64,000 nt of DNA from Neobacillus kokaensis (GTDB taxonomy: Bacteria; Bacillota; Bacilli; Bacillales; Cytobacillaceae): contig NZ_BNDS01000006.1 in assembly GCF_014656545.1 (NCBI RefSeq), forward strand, positions 62,999 through 126,998, in the 5' to 3' direction. Positions 1-9,413 of this stretch are shown one piece after another. Under the pieces are notes generated by a model. That model was not told where the DNA came from, did not search any database, and saw only the letters and a program-made list of their open reading frames with translations. The translations under genes and the position numbers were made by a program. The number at the start of each line of letters is the position of its first letter. Within the stretch, counting starts at the first letter, position 1.

Positions 1-144
1 TCATTAGCTAATACAGGCTTATCTGCAGATGAAGTAGCGAAGATTGCAAAAGAAGGCTATAAAAACATGCCTCCAGGAGTTTTTAAAGGTTCTGATGACG
101 AGTTGAAAAAGCTTTCTGAATATATCTCTGGGCTTGGTAAGTAA
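1..144 (+). CDS. qcrC: QcrC C-terminus (cytochrome b/c subunit of menaquinol:cytochrome c reductase), 5' truncated
   Basis: Only the last 47 codons are in the window, in frame 1, ending with TAA at 142-144. The peptide contains MPPGVFKG followed by an acidic/lysine-rich helix, which is how small class I Bacillus cytochrome c domains end: the Met is the distal heme ligand and the final helix packs on the N-terminal one. QcrC carries such a domain at its C-terminus, and in B. subtilis qcrABC lies directly upstream of ypjA, the next gene here. The name therefore rests on both sequence and position. The heme-attachment CxxCH lies outside the window. A free cytochrome c such as CccB is the alternative but fits the context less well. 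Confidence 0.8.
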   Translation, partial: SLANTGLSADEVAKIAKEGYKNMPPGVFKGSDDELKKLSEYISGLGK

Positions 145-154
145 GTATTAAACT

Positions 155-186
155 AAAAAGCTGACGAAATTTCGTCAGCTTTTTTA
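155..186 (+). terminator. Rho-independent terminator after qcrC
   Basis: AAAAAGCTGACGAAA is followed directly by its complement TTTCGTCAGCTTTTT, giving a strong hairpin ending in a T-run ten bases after the qcrC stop. Confidence 0.9.
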
Positions 187-196
187 TTAATAAAAA

Positions 197-442
197 GGCT
201 GTGTTAAACTTGGCTGTTGATTTCCGCTACAGGAGCTTCGCTTTCCGCGGGCGTGCCGGCGAGCCTCCTTGGCGCTTAGGCGCCTGTGGGGTCTCCCCTG
301 CCCCGTAATCCCGCAGGACATTGAATTACATCCTCGAATTCGCCCACGCACGAAGGAAATGCGCCAGCATTTTCGAGGAGTCTGCGCCCCTTTCGCTCCA
401 ATCAACTGAGTTAAAAAATCAACAATGACCTTTAACACAGCC
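197..442. repeat. 246-bp interspersed element with 12-bp perfect terminal inverted repeats (MITE-like)
   Basis: The element begins GGCTGTGTTAAA (197-208) and ends with the exact reverse complement TTTAACACAGCC (431-442). The interior is much more GC-rich than the flanks and holds the phrases CTTTCCGCGGGCG, GAGCCTCC, GCGCCTGTGGGGTCTC and TTCGCTCCAATCAAC, which recur in many Bacillaceae intergenic repeats. It carries no believable gene: the open frame across it runs through the palindromic DNA and ends in ypjA. It separates the qcrC terminator from the ypjA start, so it could affect ypjA transcription. Non-autonomous mobility is inferred from the ends only; no clear target-site duplication was seen. 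Confidence 0.8.
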
Positions 443-467
443 AATAAAAAAGTAACGGGGTGTTGTT

Positions 468-1061
468 GTGCGCTGGATTTATCCGCTATTAGCAAATCGT
501 TCCATTCTTCTATTATTGTTAATTGTTAATATTGCGGGAACTGCTTATGGGTATTATTGGTATGGGTGGCAATTGAAAGAAACACCTGATATTTTTCTGG
601 CGTTTGTACCTGATAGCCCGACTGCCAGTCTATTTTTCGTTTTTGTACTGATTGCCTTTTTATTAAAAGGGAACTGGCCATTACTGGAAGCTTTTGCAAT
701 TGTAACTTTATTTAAATATGGTATTTGGGCAGTTGTCATGAATATCTTGGTTTATTTTGTACAAGGAGAGCTGGACTGGGTAGGTTTTATGTTAATATTC
801 TCGCATTTTGCCATGGCCATCCAGGGAGTCCTATTTGCGCCTTTTTACCGTTTTAAAGGCTGGCATCTAGTGGTTGCAGCTATTTGGACATTACATAATG
901 ACGTTATTGATTATGTCTTCTTCATGCTCCCGAGCTATCATATGCTGGACCAATTCATTCCGCAAATTGGGTATTTTACATTTTGGTTATCTATAGTATC
1001 GATTGGAATCGCCTATTATCTAGTTACTCGTCCAGGAAGTTTTAAGCTGGAAATAAAATAA
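468..1061 (+). CDS. ypjA: DUF1405 membrane protein YpjA
   Basis: The 197-residue product is very hydrophobic, with about six membrane segments (first at roughly residues 8-28) and aromatic-rich loops such as GYYWYGW. Length and position between qcrC and ypjB match B. subtilis YpjA, a DUF1405 protein of unknown function. The start is GTG, preceded by ACGGGGTG as ribosome binding site. The gene lies 25 bases beyond the inverted-repeat element, so any promoter must be inside that element or come from read-through. No catalytic motif is visible; a role near the cytochrome bc complex is suggested only by location. Confidence 0.88.
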   Translation: MRWIYPLLANRSILLLLLIVNIAGTAYGYYWYGWQLKETPDIFLAFVPDSPTASLFFVFVLIAFLLKGNWPLLEAFAIVTLFKYGIWAVVMNILVYFVQGELDWVGFMLIFSHFAMAIQGVLFAPFYRFKGWHLVVAAIWTLHNDVIDYVFFMLPSYHMLDQFIPQIGYFTFWLSIVSIGIAYYLVTRPGSFKLEIK

Positions 1062-1139
1062 TTATTATTCATCATTTAATATGGTCTAACCTTGTCCACC
1101 CCTTCATACACTTTATTAGTAACGAAAGGGGGGACAATT

Positions 1140-1934
1140 GTGAAAATAAAATGGCTTTATTTATTAGCAATCATCTTGATACTTACTCCCATAACAGTAC
1201 ATGCTGAGGTACAAACACCAATGGAGAAATTGGATGATATATCTGATGAGGCACTCCAAATGGTGAAGTTCCATAGATATGAAGATGCAAAGAAATTACT
1301 AGATTATTTTTCAGATCAATTTACAAGTGTTTCGGGCAGAGAGCAGCCGTTATCAATGGATGAGGTCAGGATCATTCACACCTCCCATGACGAAGCAATG
1401 GAAGCTGCTGTCAGCCCTACAATGAATCACGAAGAACGTATTAATAGGCTGACGAAATTCCGACTTGTCATTGATGCCATTGTCACAAGCCATCAGCCTT
1501 TATGGACGGAAATGGAAAACCAAATCATGACAGCATTTACGCACGCAAAAGTTGCCGCGATTCATGGTGATACCGCAAAATTTCATTCAAACTTTAATAA
1601 TTTTTTATCATTGTACAACGTTATTTATCCGAGTATGAAAATTGATGTACCGGCAGAGAATATACAAAGATTAGATGCACGGATTAAATTCATCGATAAT
1701 TATCGCTCAGAAATGATTAAAAATGAAGAGAGTAAGACGGAGCTGGAAAAACTTGATACAGATTTAAAAAATCTTTTTGCTAATATGGAAGATGATGAAG
1801 CTGATCCCTCACTCTGGTGGGTAATAATATCAACAGGCAGTATAATTATCATGACTTTGTCTTATGTTGGATGGAGAAAGTATCAAGGTGAGAAAGAAAT
1901 AAAGAAAAATCGCTCCAGAGAGCATAAAGATTGA
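1140..1934 (+). CDS. ypjB: Sporulation protein YpjB
   Basis: The chosen GTG start sits behind a strong AAAGGGGGGACAATT ribosome binding site; an open frame extends 16 codons further upstream without one. The 264-residue product starts with a signal peptide or anchor (KWLYLLAIILILTPITVHA), continues as a charged, mainly helical extracellular domain of about 200 residues, and has a second membrane helix near the C-terminus (WWVIISTGSIIIMTLSYVGW) followed by a basic tail. This layout and the position after ypjA match YpjB, a membrane protein linked to sporulation in Bacillus. The molecular role is unknown. Confidence 0.85.
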   Translation: MKIKWLYLLAIILILTPITVHAEVQTPMEKLDDISDEALQMVKFHRYEDAKKLLDYFSDQFTSVSGREQPLSMDEVRIIHTSHDEAMEAAVSPTMNHEERINRLTKFRLVIDAIVTSHQPLWTEMENQIMTAFTHAKVAAIHGDTAKFHSNFNNFLSLYNVIYPSMKIDVPAENIQRLDARIKFIDNYRSEMIKNEESKTELEKLDTDLKNLFANMEDDEADPSLWWVIISTGSIIIMTLSYVGWRKYQGEKEIKKNRSREHKD

Positions 1935-1992
1935 CGCGTCTAATCGGCTTAATTAAAATATTATCAATACAAGCTGGTTAGGAGTGTAGAAA

Positions 1993-2673
1993 TTGTACCT
2001 TATCTATTTTGCGATCATTGTCTTAATTCCGTTATGGGCTCAAATGAGAGTGAAAAGTACTTTTGCTAAATACTCACAGGTGCCTTCCGCCACATATAGA
2101 AGCGGAGCAGAGGTCGCGAGAGGAATTTTAAACGCTAATGGATTATTTGATGTCAGTGTCGAAGAGGGACAAGGATTTTTAAGTGATCATTATGACCCCC
2201 GCTCGAAAACAGTACGATTATCACCACAAAATTATCACGGTCAGTCTATTGCGGCTGCTGCTGTTGCTGCACATGAATGTGGACATGCTATCCAAGATTC
2301 CGAAGGCTATGCCTTCTTACGATTCCGTTCAGCGCTCGTACCTGTTGCAAACTTTGGATCTAATGTATCTTGGATACTGATTATGATTGGGATATTTGCT
2401 CATTTTTCGGGTTTACTATTAATCGGTATTCTTTTTATGGCGGCTGCTGTTCTTTTTCAAATTGTAACGCTCCCAGTTGAGTTTAATGCCTCCAGCAGGG
2501 CGATGGATCAAGTGGTTTCTCTAGGATTAATCGCAAACCGTGAAGAGCGGGAAGCGAGGAAAGTTCTAAATGCTGCAGCACTCACATATGTTGCTGCCGC
2601 AGCCGTTGCAGTTCTTGAACTTTTAAGGCTTGTGCTTATTTTTACAGGCATGAATCGCAGCAATGAAGACTAA
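1993..2673 (+). CDS. YugP-family membrane zinc metallopeptidase
   Basis: The product (226 aa) starts with a membrane helix, then has AAHECGHAIQ near residue 93. This HExxH motif supplies the zinc ligands and catalytic Glu. Several further hydrophobic segments follow, and a third ligand is plausibly in the LPVEFNAS stretch (E-FNAS) typical of the YugP/Zn-peptidase-2 family. Homologues are membrane proteases of poorly known substrate. The start is TTG after TTAGGAGTGTAG. In B. subtilis yugP is elsewhere on the chromosome, so its presence between ypjB and the YitT gene differs from that reference order. Confidence 0.9.
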   Translation: MYLIYFAIIVLIPLWAQMRVKSTFAKYSQVPSATYRSGAEVARGILNANGLFDVSVEEGQGFLSDHYDPRSKTVRLSPQNYHGQSIAAAAVAAHECGHAIQDSEGYAFLRFRSALVPVANFGSNVSWILIMIGIFAHFSGLLLIGILFMAAAVLFQIVTLPVEFNASSRAMDQVVSLGLIANREEREARKVLNAAALTYVAAAAVAVLELLRLVLIFTGMNRSNED

Positions 2674-2703
2674 AAAGGCAATGTCTTAGCGGACGTTGCC
2701 TTT
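2674..2703. terminator. Bidirectional terminator between the YugP gene and the YitT gene
   Basis: AAAGGCAATGTC pairs with GACGTTGCCTTT across a six-base loop, with one G-T pair. It lies between two convergent stop codons. Confidence 0.75.
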
Positions 2704-3574
2704 AATCATTTATTGGCATTTTATTTTCATCCAGTGTAAATCCTTCACCTTGTACATCATGGACGACAGAAACGGATACAAATGCATGCGGGTCAACAGA
2801 GGTAATGATATTTTTTAACCGAATGAGTTCATTTTTAGCAACAACACAGTACAAAACTTCTCGTTCATTCTTCGTGTAGGAACCGTAACCTCTTAGTACG
2901 GTAACGCCGCGTTCCATCTCTTCCATGATCTTTTTGGAAATCTGTTCGTTTTGTTCTGAAATGATCATCGCTCCCCGAGCAGAATAGGCCCCTTCTTGAA
3001 TGAAATCAATTACGCGTGCTCCAACGAATACAGCAACCAGCGTATACATTGCCTGTTTGTAGTTTAGGTAAGTAAATAATGACAGCGTAATGACACAAGC
3101 ATCAAACAAGAACATTGTTTTCCCCATATTCCAGCCGATGTATTTTTGAACTAGCCTGGCAATAATATCCACTCCGCCCGTAGTGCCGCCAAAACGAAAA
3201 ATAATTCCCAAGCCAATCCCTGCTAAAACACCGGCAAAAAGAGCTGCTAATGTTAAATCGTGCTCAAGCGGCATCTCAATTGAATTGCGCTGAAAGATCC
3301 AGAGAAAAATGGAAACACCAACAGTTCCGATAATCGTGTATAAAAAGACATTCCTACCAAGCAGCTTCCAGCCAATTAAAAAAAGAGGAATATTTAATAG
3401 CAGGTTAGTATAAGATGGGTCCCAGTTGAACAAGAAATAGAGTATGAGGGTAATTCCGGTAAAGCCGCCCTCAGCTAATTTATTTTGCATATTAAAATTA
3501 ACGAGACCAAAGGACATAATGGCTGTTCCCAAAAGGATAAAAAGGATATTTTTTAATTTAAGGCCAAAAATCAT
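2702..3574 (-). CDS. ypjC: YitT-family membrane protein with C-terminal DUF2179 (YpjC-like)
   Basis: The N-terminal part has five or six membrane helices with the family signature GGFTGI and FGGTTGGVDIIARL. The last 80 or so residues form a soluble DUF2179 domain (ERGVTVLRGYGSY, REVLYCVV, DPHAFVSV). Gene position between ypjB and ypjD fits B. subtilis YpjC. The second of two close ATGs is chosen because the first abuts the GGGGAGGA ribosome binding site. The gene points against its neighbours. Members are often called membrane transporters but no substrate is established. Confidence 0.85.
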   Translation of the reverse strand: MIFGLKLKNILFILLGTAIMSFGLVNFNMQNKLAEGGFTGITLILYFLFNWDPSYTNLLLNIPLFLIGWKLLGRNVFLYTIIGTVGVSIFLWIFQRNSIEMPLEHDLTLAALFAGVLAGIGLGIIFRFGGTTGGVDIIARLVQKYIGWNMGKTMFLFDACVITLSLFTYLNYKQAMYTLVAVFVGARVIDFIQEGAYSARGAMIISEQNEQISKKIMEEMERGVTVLRGYGSYTKNEREVLYCVVAKNELIRLKNIITSVDPHAFVSVSVVHDVQGEGFTLDENKMPIND

Positions 3575-3775
3575 AAACATTCCTCCCCTGCCATAATTTT
3601 CACATGATGGCGTTTTTAATTATATCTAATATAGTTTATAAGAGCAATCTACTGTAGAAAAATGTCGATATAAGCGAAAACATTTGTAAATCAAGCTTAA
3701 TTTAGCTAACATAAAAAATAGAAAAATGAGATAAAAACGATGAAAAAGCAAAAAGGAAATGAGGGTGTAATTCTT

Positions 3776-4111
3776 ATGGCAGCTGGAAAATCGATGAAAG
3801 ACCTTCAGGAAGAAGTCGATTTATACATAAGTCAATTTAAGGAAGGATACTTTAGTCCGCTGGCAATGCTTGCTCGGATGACAGAAGAACTTGGTGAACT
3901 GGCAAGGGAAGTAAACCATCATTATGGTGAGAAGCCAAAGAAATCTACTGAAACAGAAAAAGCCATTGAAGAAGAGCTTGGCGATCTTCTGTTTGTCCTA
4001 ATTTGTTTTGCCAATTCACTACAAATTGATTTGCAAGAGGCGCATGATTTAGTCATGAACAAGTTTAATACAAGAGATAAAAACCGTTGGACAAGAATTG
4101 AACAGGAATAA
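3776..4111 (+). CDS. ypjD: MazG-like nucleotide pyrophosphohydrolase YpjD
   Basis: The 111-residue product is a compact all-alpha MazG domain. [13 protein letters not shown] and [16 protein letters not shown] form the EExxE...ExxD metal-binding signature used to hydrolyse nucleoside triphosphates to monophosphate and pyrophosphate. Length equals B. subtilis YpjD. An open frame extends twelve codons upstream, but the ATG at 3776 has the GAGGGTG ribosome binding site at the right distance. It is the first gene of a seven-gene run; its stop is 14 bases before dapB. A house-cleaning role against aberrant nucleotides is inferred from the family. Confidence 0.9.
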   Translation: MAAGKSMKDLQEEVDLYISQFKEGYFSPLAMLARMTEELGELAREVNHHYGEKPKKSTETEKAIEEELGDLLFVLICFANSLQIDLQEAHDLVMNKFNTRDKNRWTRIEQE

Positions 4112-4125
4112 TGGGAGTGAGAGGT

Positions 4126-4929
4126 ATGAATCAAGTTAAAATTATCATTGCAGGCCCGCGCGGACGTATGGGACGGGAAGCGGTAAACTTAGTAATGAAT
4201 ACCGAACAATTTGAATTGACTGCCGTATTAGACCATAAATATGATGGCATGATGTTGAGTGATTTAGAAGGATTTCAGGGAGTTTCGAACGTTCTGGTTT
4301 ATACCGATATTGAAAAATGTCTGCAAGAAACCGAAGCAGATGTTTTAATTGATTTAACTACACCAGAGACTGGCCCGTATCATGCTAAAACCGCCTTAAA
4401 CTATGGCGTTCGTCCAGTTGTCGGGACTACCGGGTTTACGAAAGGGCAATTACAAGAGTTAGACGAGCTTTGTAAAGAAAAAGAATTGGGCTGCATAATC
4501 GCTCCAAATTTTGCTATAGGTGCAGTCTTGATGATGAAGTTTTCTCAAATGGCGGCTAAATATTTTCAAGATGTAGAAATCATTGAAATGCATCATGACA
4601 AAAAACTTGATGCACCTTCTGGCACGGCAGTAAAAACTGCTGAGATGATTGCAGCTGTAAGAGAAATGAAGAAACAGGGACATCCAGATGAGAAAGAAAC
4701 GTTGCAGGGAGCCAGAGGTGCTGACTTCGATGGAATGCATATTCATTCTGTGCGCCTGCCAGGCTTAATAGCCCACCAGCAGGTAATGTTTGGATCAGAC
4801 GGTCAAACGATTACCATTCGTCATGACTCATATAACCGTGCATCATTTATGTCAGGAGTAAAAGTTGCTGTTGAAACAGTCATGAAGCAGAATACATTTG
4901 TTTACGGATTAGAAAATATTTTAGATTAG
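4126..4929 (+). CDS. dapB: 4-hydroxy-tetrahydrodipicolinate reductase
   Basis: DapB reduces 4-hydroxy-tetrahydrodipicolinate with NAD(P)H in the diaminopimelate/lysine pathway, which also feeds dipicolinate synthesis in spores. The N-terminus has the dinucleotide-binding [11 protein letters not shown]. The catalytic and substrate-binding segment [15 protein letters not shown] lies near residues 150-165, and VVGTTGF is also present. Starting at 4126 (ATG behind GGGAGTGAGAGG) gives 267 residues, the B. subtilis length. An ATG overlapping the ypjD stop is in frame but leaves no binding site. The gene is in the ypjD-birA operon. Confidence 0.97.
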   Translation: MNQVKIIIAGPRGRMGREAVNLVMNTEQFELTAVLDHKYDGMMLSDLEGFQGVSNVLVYTDIEKCLQETEADVLIDLTTPETGPYHAKTALNYGVRPVVGTTGFTKGQLQELDELCKEKELGCIIAPNFAIGAVLMMKFSQMAAKYFQDVEIIEMHHDKKLDAPSGTAVKTAEMIAAVREMKKQGHPDEKETLQGARGADFDGMHIHSVRLPGLIAHQQVMFGSDGQTITIRHDSYNRASFMSGVKVAVETVMKQNTFVYGLENILD

Positions 4930-4941
4930 GAGCTGTCCAAA

Positions 4942-5361
4942 TTGAATATTGCTTTAATTGCCCATGATCAAAAAAAGAATGATTTAGTCCAATTTGTTAC
5001 GGCTTACCAAGCCATTTTTGCAAAACATACACTGCATGCAACAGGTACTACAGGTTTACGGATTCATGAAGCAACAGGATTATCAATTACCCGTTATCAA
5101 TCGGGGCCGCTTGGCGGGGATCAGGAAATTGGAGCGTTGATTGCAAAAAATCAAATGGATGCGATTTTCTTTTTTCGGGATCCGTTAACTGCCCAGCCGC
5201 ATGAACCGGATGTATCAGCGCTTGTCCGTCTTTGTGATGTTTATTCTATCCCCTTAGCGACTAATATGGGTACAGCTGAATTATTAATCAGGGGATTAGA
5301 CGAAGGGTTATTGGATTGGAGAAATATAGCAAGGGAGAAAGGTGTAAGGAATGGGAAATAA
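4942..5361 (+). CDS. mgsA: Methylglyoxal synthase
   Basis: MgsA converts dihydroxyacetone phosphate to methylglyoxal and phosphate, a bypass that relieves sugar-phosphate overload. The 139-residue chain shows ATGTTG, the catalytic-site loop [10 protein letters not shown] and the signature [18 protein letters not shown] ending in ATNMGTAE. The start is TTG after GGAGCTGTCC. The 3' end overlaps bshB1 by 11 bases, so the two are translationally coupled. Methylglyoxal is toxic and bacillithiol helps remove it, so the link to bshB1-bshA is functionally sensible. Confidence 0.96.
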   Translation: MNIALIAHDQKKNDLVQFVTAYQAIFAKHTLHATGTTGLRIHEATGLSITRYQSGPLGGDQEIGALIAKNQMDAIFFFRDPLTAQPHEPDVSALVRLCDVYSIPLATNMGTAELLIRGLDEGLLDWRNIAREKGVRNGK

Positions 5362-6058
5362 ATTACATCTTCTTGCTTTTGGTGCCCATGCTGACGATGT
5401 TGAAATTGGCATGGGAGGGACGATTGCAAAACTAACTTCGGAAGGAAAAAGGGTCGGTATTTGTGATTTAACCGATGCTGACCTCTCTTCAAATGGGAAT
5501 ATCGATTTGCGGAAAGAAGAAGCAAGAAAAGCTGCTGACATTCTAGGACTATCAGTTCGCACTTCATTTGGTTTTCCTGACCGAGGGTTATATTTAAAAG
5601 AAGAATACATAAATGAGATTGCTAAAATCATTCGAATGTACAAGCCGAAAATTGTTTTTGCTCCATATGTAGAAGACCGCCATCCCGATCATGGTAATTG
5701 TGCCCGGCTGGTGGAGGAGGCAGTATTTTCGGCTGGCATAAAAAAATATCAAACACCTGGATGCGAAGAGCCGCATAAGGTGGAAAGAGTATATTTTTAT
5801 ATGATAAATGGCTTTCATCAGCCGGACTTTCTGCTGGATATTTCATCGTTTATTGATCAAAAGCTTTCGGCATTAAGAGCTTATAAGAGTCAATTTGAAA
5901 AAACATCTGACAGCTTCAATACACCGCTTGTCAATGGGTATATTGAAACGGTGGAAGCAAGGGAAAGAATGTTTGGAAAACTAGTAAATGTACCATATGC
6001 TGAAGGCTTCAAAACAAAAGTTCCAATCCTTTTGAAGCATGACTTGTTAGGAGAATAA
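5351..6058 (+). CDS. bshB1: Bacillithiol biosynthesis deacetylase BshB1
   Basis: BshB1 removes the acetyl group from N-acetylglucosaminyl-malate, the second step of bacillithiol synthesis. It belongs to the PIG-L/LmbE zinc deacetylases. AHADDVEIG near residue 12 gives the first zinc ligands and the catalytic Asp, and DRHPDHGN near residue 112 gives another ligand. Length (235 aa) is normal. It overlaps mgsA and is three bases from bshA, which makes its substrate. Cysteine addition by BshC must be encoded outside this window. Confidence 0.95.
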   Translation: MGNKLHLLAFGAHADDVEIGMGGTIAKLTSEGKRVGICDLTDADLSSNGNIDLRKEEARKAADILGLSVRTSFGFPDRGLYLKEEYINEIAKIIRMYKPKIVFAPYVEDRHPDHGNCARLVEEAVFSAGIKKYQTPGCEEPHKVERVYFYMINGFHQPDFLLDISSFIDQKLSALRAYKSQFEKTSDSFNTPLVNGYIETVEARERMFGKLVNVPYAEGFKTKVPILLKHDLLGE

Positions 6059-6061
6059 TAA

Positions 6062-7189
6062 ATGAGGAGACTTAAAATAGGGATTACCTGCTACCCGACT
6101 GTGGGCGGTTCGGGGGTAGTCGCAACAGAACTTGGTAAAATGCTTGCAGAAAAAGGACATGAAATTCATTTCATCTCCTCAAGCATCCCCTTTCGATTAA
6201 ATAAAATATATCATAATATTTACTATCATCAGGTTGATGTCAATCAATATTCTGTATTTCAGTACCCGCCTTATGATATTGCCTTAGCCAGTAAAATGGC
6301 GGAGATTGCGAATCGGGAGAAATTGGACGTCATTCACGTACATTACGCCATTCCTCATGCTGTTTGTGCTATTTTAGCTAAACAAATGGCCGGCAGGGAT
6401 TTAAAAATTGTGACGACCTTACATGGTACGGATATTACGGTTTTAGGATATGACCCTTCATTAACAGATGCCATTAAATTCGGAATTGAAAAATCCGATG
6501 TGGTCACGGCCGTTTCTAATGCATTAGTCAATCAAACACATGAGCTTATTCATCCGGATAAACATATTGAAACAGTATATAATTTCATTGATGACCGAAT
6601 CTATAAAAAAACAAATACAGGCCATTTAAGAGAAGAATTTGGAATTCAAGAAGACGAAAAGGTAATTATTCATGTATCAAATTTTCGGACTGTTAAACGG
6701 GTTCAGGATGTGGTAAAAGCTTTTGCGAAAGTTTCAGCAATCATGCCCGCAAAATTACTGCTTGTTGGCGACGGACCAGAAATGACAATTATTTGCAGGC
6801 TAGTCAGAGAGCTGGCATTAGAAGATCAGGTTATTTTTCTCGGTAAGCAGGAAAATCTTGAGGAATTATATTCCATTAGTGATTTAATGTTACTGTTATC
6901 GGAAAAGGAAAGCTTTGGACTAGTTGTTTTAGAGGCAATGGCATGTGGTGTACCATGTATTGGAACAAATATCGGCGGAATCCCGGAGGTTATAGATCAT
7001 GGGGTTACAGGCTATATTTGTGAAGTTGGCGATATAGAGGAGATTGCTAGTAAAGCAATTAAATTGTTAGAGGATTCAGTCCTCCATCAGCATTTTTCTG
7101 ATAAATCGTTGGAACTGGTAAAGACTAAATTTAAATCAGATGAAATTGTTAAACAATATGAAAGAATCTATTACCGTTTAGTGAATTAG
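6062..7189 (+). CDS. bshA: N-acetyl-alpha-D-glucosaminyl L-malate synthase BshA
   Basis: BshA transfers GlcNAc from UDP-GlcNAc to L-malate, the first committed step to bacillithiol. The 375-residue chain is a GT4 glycosyltransferase: [16 protein letters not shown] at the N-terminus, [12 protein letters not shown] in the first Rossmann domain, and in the second LVGDGPE and the donor-binding [18 protein letters not shown] (E-x7-E). It is placed between bshB1 and cca exactly as in B. subtilis (ypjH). The start ATG follows AGGAGAATAAT. Confidence 0.96.
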   Translation: MRRLKIGITCYPTVGGSGVVATELGKMLAEKGHEIHFISSSIPFRLNKIYHNIYYHQVDVNQYSVFQYPPYDIALASKMAEIANREKLDVIHVHYAIPHAVCAILAKQMAGRDLKIVTTLHGTDITVLGYDPSLTDAIKFGIEKSDVVTAVSNALVNQTHELIHPDKHIETVYNFIDDRIYKKTNTGHLREEFGIQEDEKVIIHVSNFRTVKRVQDVVKAFAKVSAIMPAKLLLVGDGPEMTIICRLVRELALEDQVIFLGKQENLEELYSISDLMLLLSEKESFGLVVLEAMACGVPCIGTNIGGIPEVIDHGVTGYICEVGDIEEIASKAIKLLEDSVLHQHFSDKSLELVKTKFKSDEIVKQYERIYYRLVN

Positions 7190-7199
7190 GTGAAACGAT

Positions 7200-8399
7200 A
7201 TGAAAGAACCATTTTTATCGGCCGTTCCGGTTTTAACGCAGCTGGAGGATGCAGGATATGAGGCTTACTTTGTCGGCGGCTCTGTTAGGGATTACCTGCT
7301 GAATAAACAGATAAGTGATGTGGACATCGCAACGAGTGCAACACCCGAAGAAGTAAAAGCAATATTCCCAAAGACGGTTGATATCGGGATTGAACATGGT
7401 ACTGTTCTTGTTCTTTATGGACAGAAATCCTATGAAATTACTACCTTTAGGACGGAAGGGGATTATCAAGATTTTCGAAGACCTAAAGAGGTGGCGTTTA
7501 TCCGCAATTTAAAGGAAGACTTAAAGAGACGAGACTTTACCATGAATGCAATCGCCATGGATAAAACCGGACAAGTCATTGATCCTTATAATGGACAAGA
7601 GGCGATAAAGAATAGACTGATTCAGTCAGTGGGGAATGCTGAGGAACGTTTCAGTGAAGATGCACTTCGAATGATGAGAGCGGTACGTTTTGTAAGCCAG
7701 CTCTCTTTTCATATCAATGAGGACACCATGACAGCTTTGAAAAAGCTGACCCCTCTTCTAAGAAAAATTGCGATAGAACGGAAGAGGGCAGAGTTTGAGA
7801 AACTTCTGCTCGGTGAAAATTGGCAGGAGGCACTAAGGATTATTCTCGAAGCTAATATTAATGCTTATTTACCTGGCTTGAAAAATAAACCCTTACAAAT
7901 TGAAAGATTGTTAACCTATAACTGTAAAGGTTTTACAAAAGAAGAAATGTGGTCCATTCTTATTTTTTGTCTGCAGATAGATAAAAAAAATATTGAAGTA
8001 TTATTAAGAGAATGGCGTCTTCCAGTTAAGGAAATTAAATGGATTCACCAGCTAATATTTTATTTAGAAGTAAGACTTCACCAGGAATGGTCTATTTATG
8101 ACCTGTATAAGGCTGGCTGCAGCGTGATAGAAGCTGTCGAGAAGTTATATCACGTTATTAACGATCTTCATGACTCAGCCGGGATTCAGGAACTGCTAGA
8201 ACAGTATCATAAACTACCTATTAAGAGCAGCAAGGACGTAGCGATTACAGGCAGTGATTTGATGCAATGGTTTAATCGCAGCGGTGGTCCTTGGCTAAAA
8301 GAGACATTGATGAAAACTGAACAAGCAATTTTAGATGGAAAAGTAATAAACGATAAACGTAAAATTAAGGAGTGGCTATTGGCGTGCAGTCAGAATTAA
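7200..8399 (+). CDS. cca: CCA-adding tRNA nucleotidyltransferase
   Basis: This class II nucleotidyltransferase builds or repairs the 3'-CCA of tRNAs without a template. The head domain shows FVGGSVRDYLL and DVDIATSA, whose two Asp residues bind metal. RRDFTMNAIAMD and the base-selecting neck helix RFSEDALRMMRAVRF follow. At 399 residues it has the length of Gram-positive CCA enzymes. It starts 10 bases after bshA and its 3' end overlaps birA by 16 bases. Confidence 0.96.
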   Translation: MKEPFLSAVPVLTQLEDAGYEAYFVGGSVRDYLLNKQISDVDIATSATPEEVKAIFPKTVDIGIEHGTVLVLYGQKSYEITTFRTEGDYQDFRRPKEVAFIRNLKEDLKRRDFTMNAIAMDKTGQVIDPYNGQEAIKNRLIQSVGNAEERFSEDALRMMRAVRFVSQLSFHINEDTMTALKKLTPLLRKIAIERKRAEFEKLLLGENWQEALRIILEANINAYLPGLKNKPLQIERLLTYNCKGFTKEEMWSILIFCLQIDKKNIEVLLREWRLPVKEIKWIHQLIFYLEVRLHQEWSIYDLYKAGCSVIEAVEKLYHVINDLHDSAGIQELLEQYHKLPIKSSKDVAITGSDLMQWFNRSGGPWLKETLMKTEQAILDGKVINDKRKIKEWLLACSQN

Positions 8400-9361
8400 G
8401 AAAACAGCTGCTTGATGCCTTCACAAATGCCGGTGAATCCTACTTATCAGGACAATATTTAGCCGAGCTAATTGGCTGTTCTAGAACGGCAGTATGGAAA
8501 CATATGGAGGAATTGAGAAAAGAAGGATTCGAATTAGAGGCAGTGAGAAAAAAGGGTTATCGGATCATCAAAACAACGGAAAAAGTAACAGCTGATGAAA
8601 TTATGCTCGGTTTAACGACCAGTTTTATTGGCAGGAATATCCATTATGAAGAAAGTGTCGAATCTACTCAAAAAATTGCCCACAGATTAGCTTCACAAGG
8701 TGTTCCTGAAGGAACGGTGGTAATTGCTGACGAACAAAAGTCAGGCAAAGGAAGAATGAATCGAAATTGGCATTCGCCTAAATATACAGGGATATGGATG
8801 AGTCTCATCCTTAAACCCAATATACCACTTACGAAGGCACCGCAGTTAACCCTATTAACAGCCGTAGCTGTTGTTCAAGGAATAGAGGAAATAACGGGAC
8901 TCATTCCTGAAATTAAATGGCCTAATGACATATTAATAGCTGGAAAGAAAGTGACCGGAATTTTAACGGAATTACAGGCTGAGGCTGACCAGATTCATTC
9001 TATCATTATTGGGATTGGCATCAACGTCAACCAGAAACAGGAGGATTTTCCGCTGGAGCTGCAAGAAAAGGCGAGCTCGCTCTTTATTGAAACAGGGAAA
9101 ACGATCTCCCGGGCGGAATTGATTCGGTGTATTTTCATGCACTTTGAAAAATTATATACACTTTATTTAGAAAAGGGATTTATGCCAATTAAACTTTTAT
9201 GGGAAGGATACGCCGTCAGTATTGGAAAAATTATTAAAGCGAGAACCTTAACCGATGTTATTGAAGGAGAAGCTTTAGGAATTACTGATGAAGGGGTATT
9301 GAAAATAGAAGATCAGTCGGGCTTCGTTCATCAGGTCTATTCTGCAGATATCGAACTTTAA
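8384..9361 (+). CDS. birA: Biotin--[acetyl-CoA-carboxylase] ligase / biotin repressor
   Basis: BirA attaches biotin to its carrier protein and, with biotinyl-AMP, represses biotin genes. The N-terminal winged helix (AELIGCSRTAVWKHMEEL) is followed by the ligase domain with DEQKSGKGRMNRNWHSP (GKGRxxR), IKWPNDIL and GIGINVNQ. The GTG at 8384 is preferred: AAGGAG at 8367-8372 lies 11 bases before it, and this start gives 325 residues as in B. subtilis. The GTG at 8372 would overlap the binding site. Last gene of the operon begun at ypjD. Confidence 0.94.
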   Translation: MQSELRKQLLDAFTNAGESYLSGQYLAELIGCSRTAVWKHMEELRKEGFELEAVRKKGYRIIKTTEKVTADEIMLGLTTSFIGRNIHYEESVESTQKIAHRLASQGVPEGTVVIADEQKSGKGRMNRNWHSPKYTGIWMSLILKPNIPLTKAPQLTLLTAVAVVQGIEEITGLIPEIKWPNDILIAGKKVTGILTELQAEADQIHSIIIGIGINVNQKQEDFPLELQEKASSLFIETGKTISRAELIRCIFMHFEKLYTLYLEKGFMPIKLLWEGYAVSIGKIIKARTLTDVIEGEALGITDEGVLKIEDQSGFVHQVYSADIEL

Positions 9362-9378
9362 ATATAGAAATATACTTC

Positions 9379-9407
9379 TTGCATGTATCTTATAATTTTT
9401 GTACAAT
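9379..9407 (+). promoter_or_regulatory. Sigma-A promoter for the panB leader
   Basis: -35 TTGCAT (9379-9384), a 17-base spacer and -10 TACAAT (9402-9407), so transcription should start near 9414. It is the only good promoter between birA and panB. Confidence 0.7.
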
Positions 9408-9413
9408 TTTATT

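Noticed and set aside
187-495. 102-codon open frame on the minus strand
   Set aside because: It lies in the GC-rich inverted-repeat element and runs into ypjA; no ribosome binding site and no protein-like composition.
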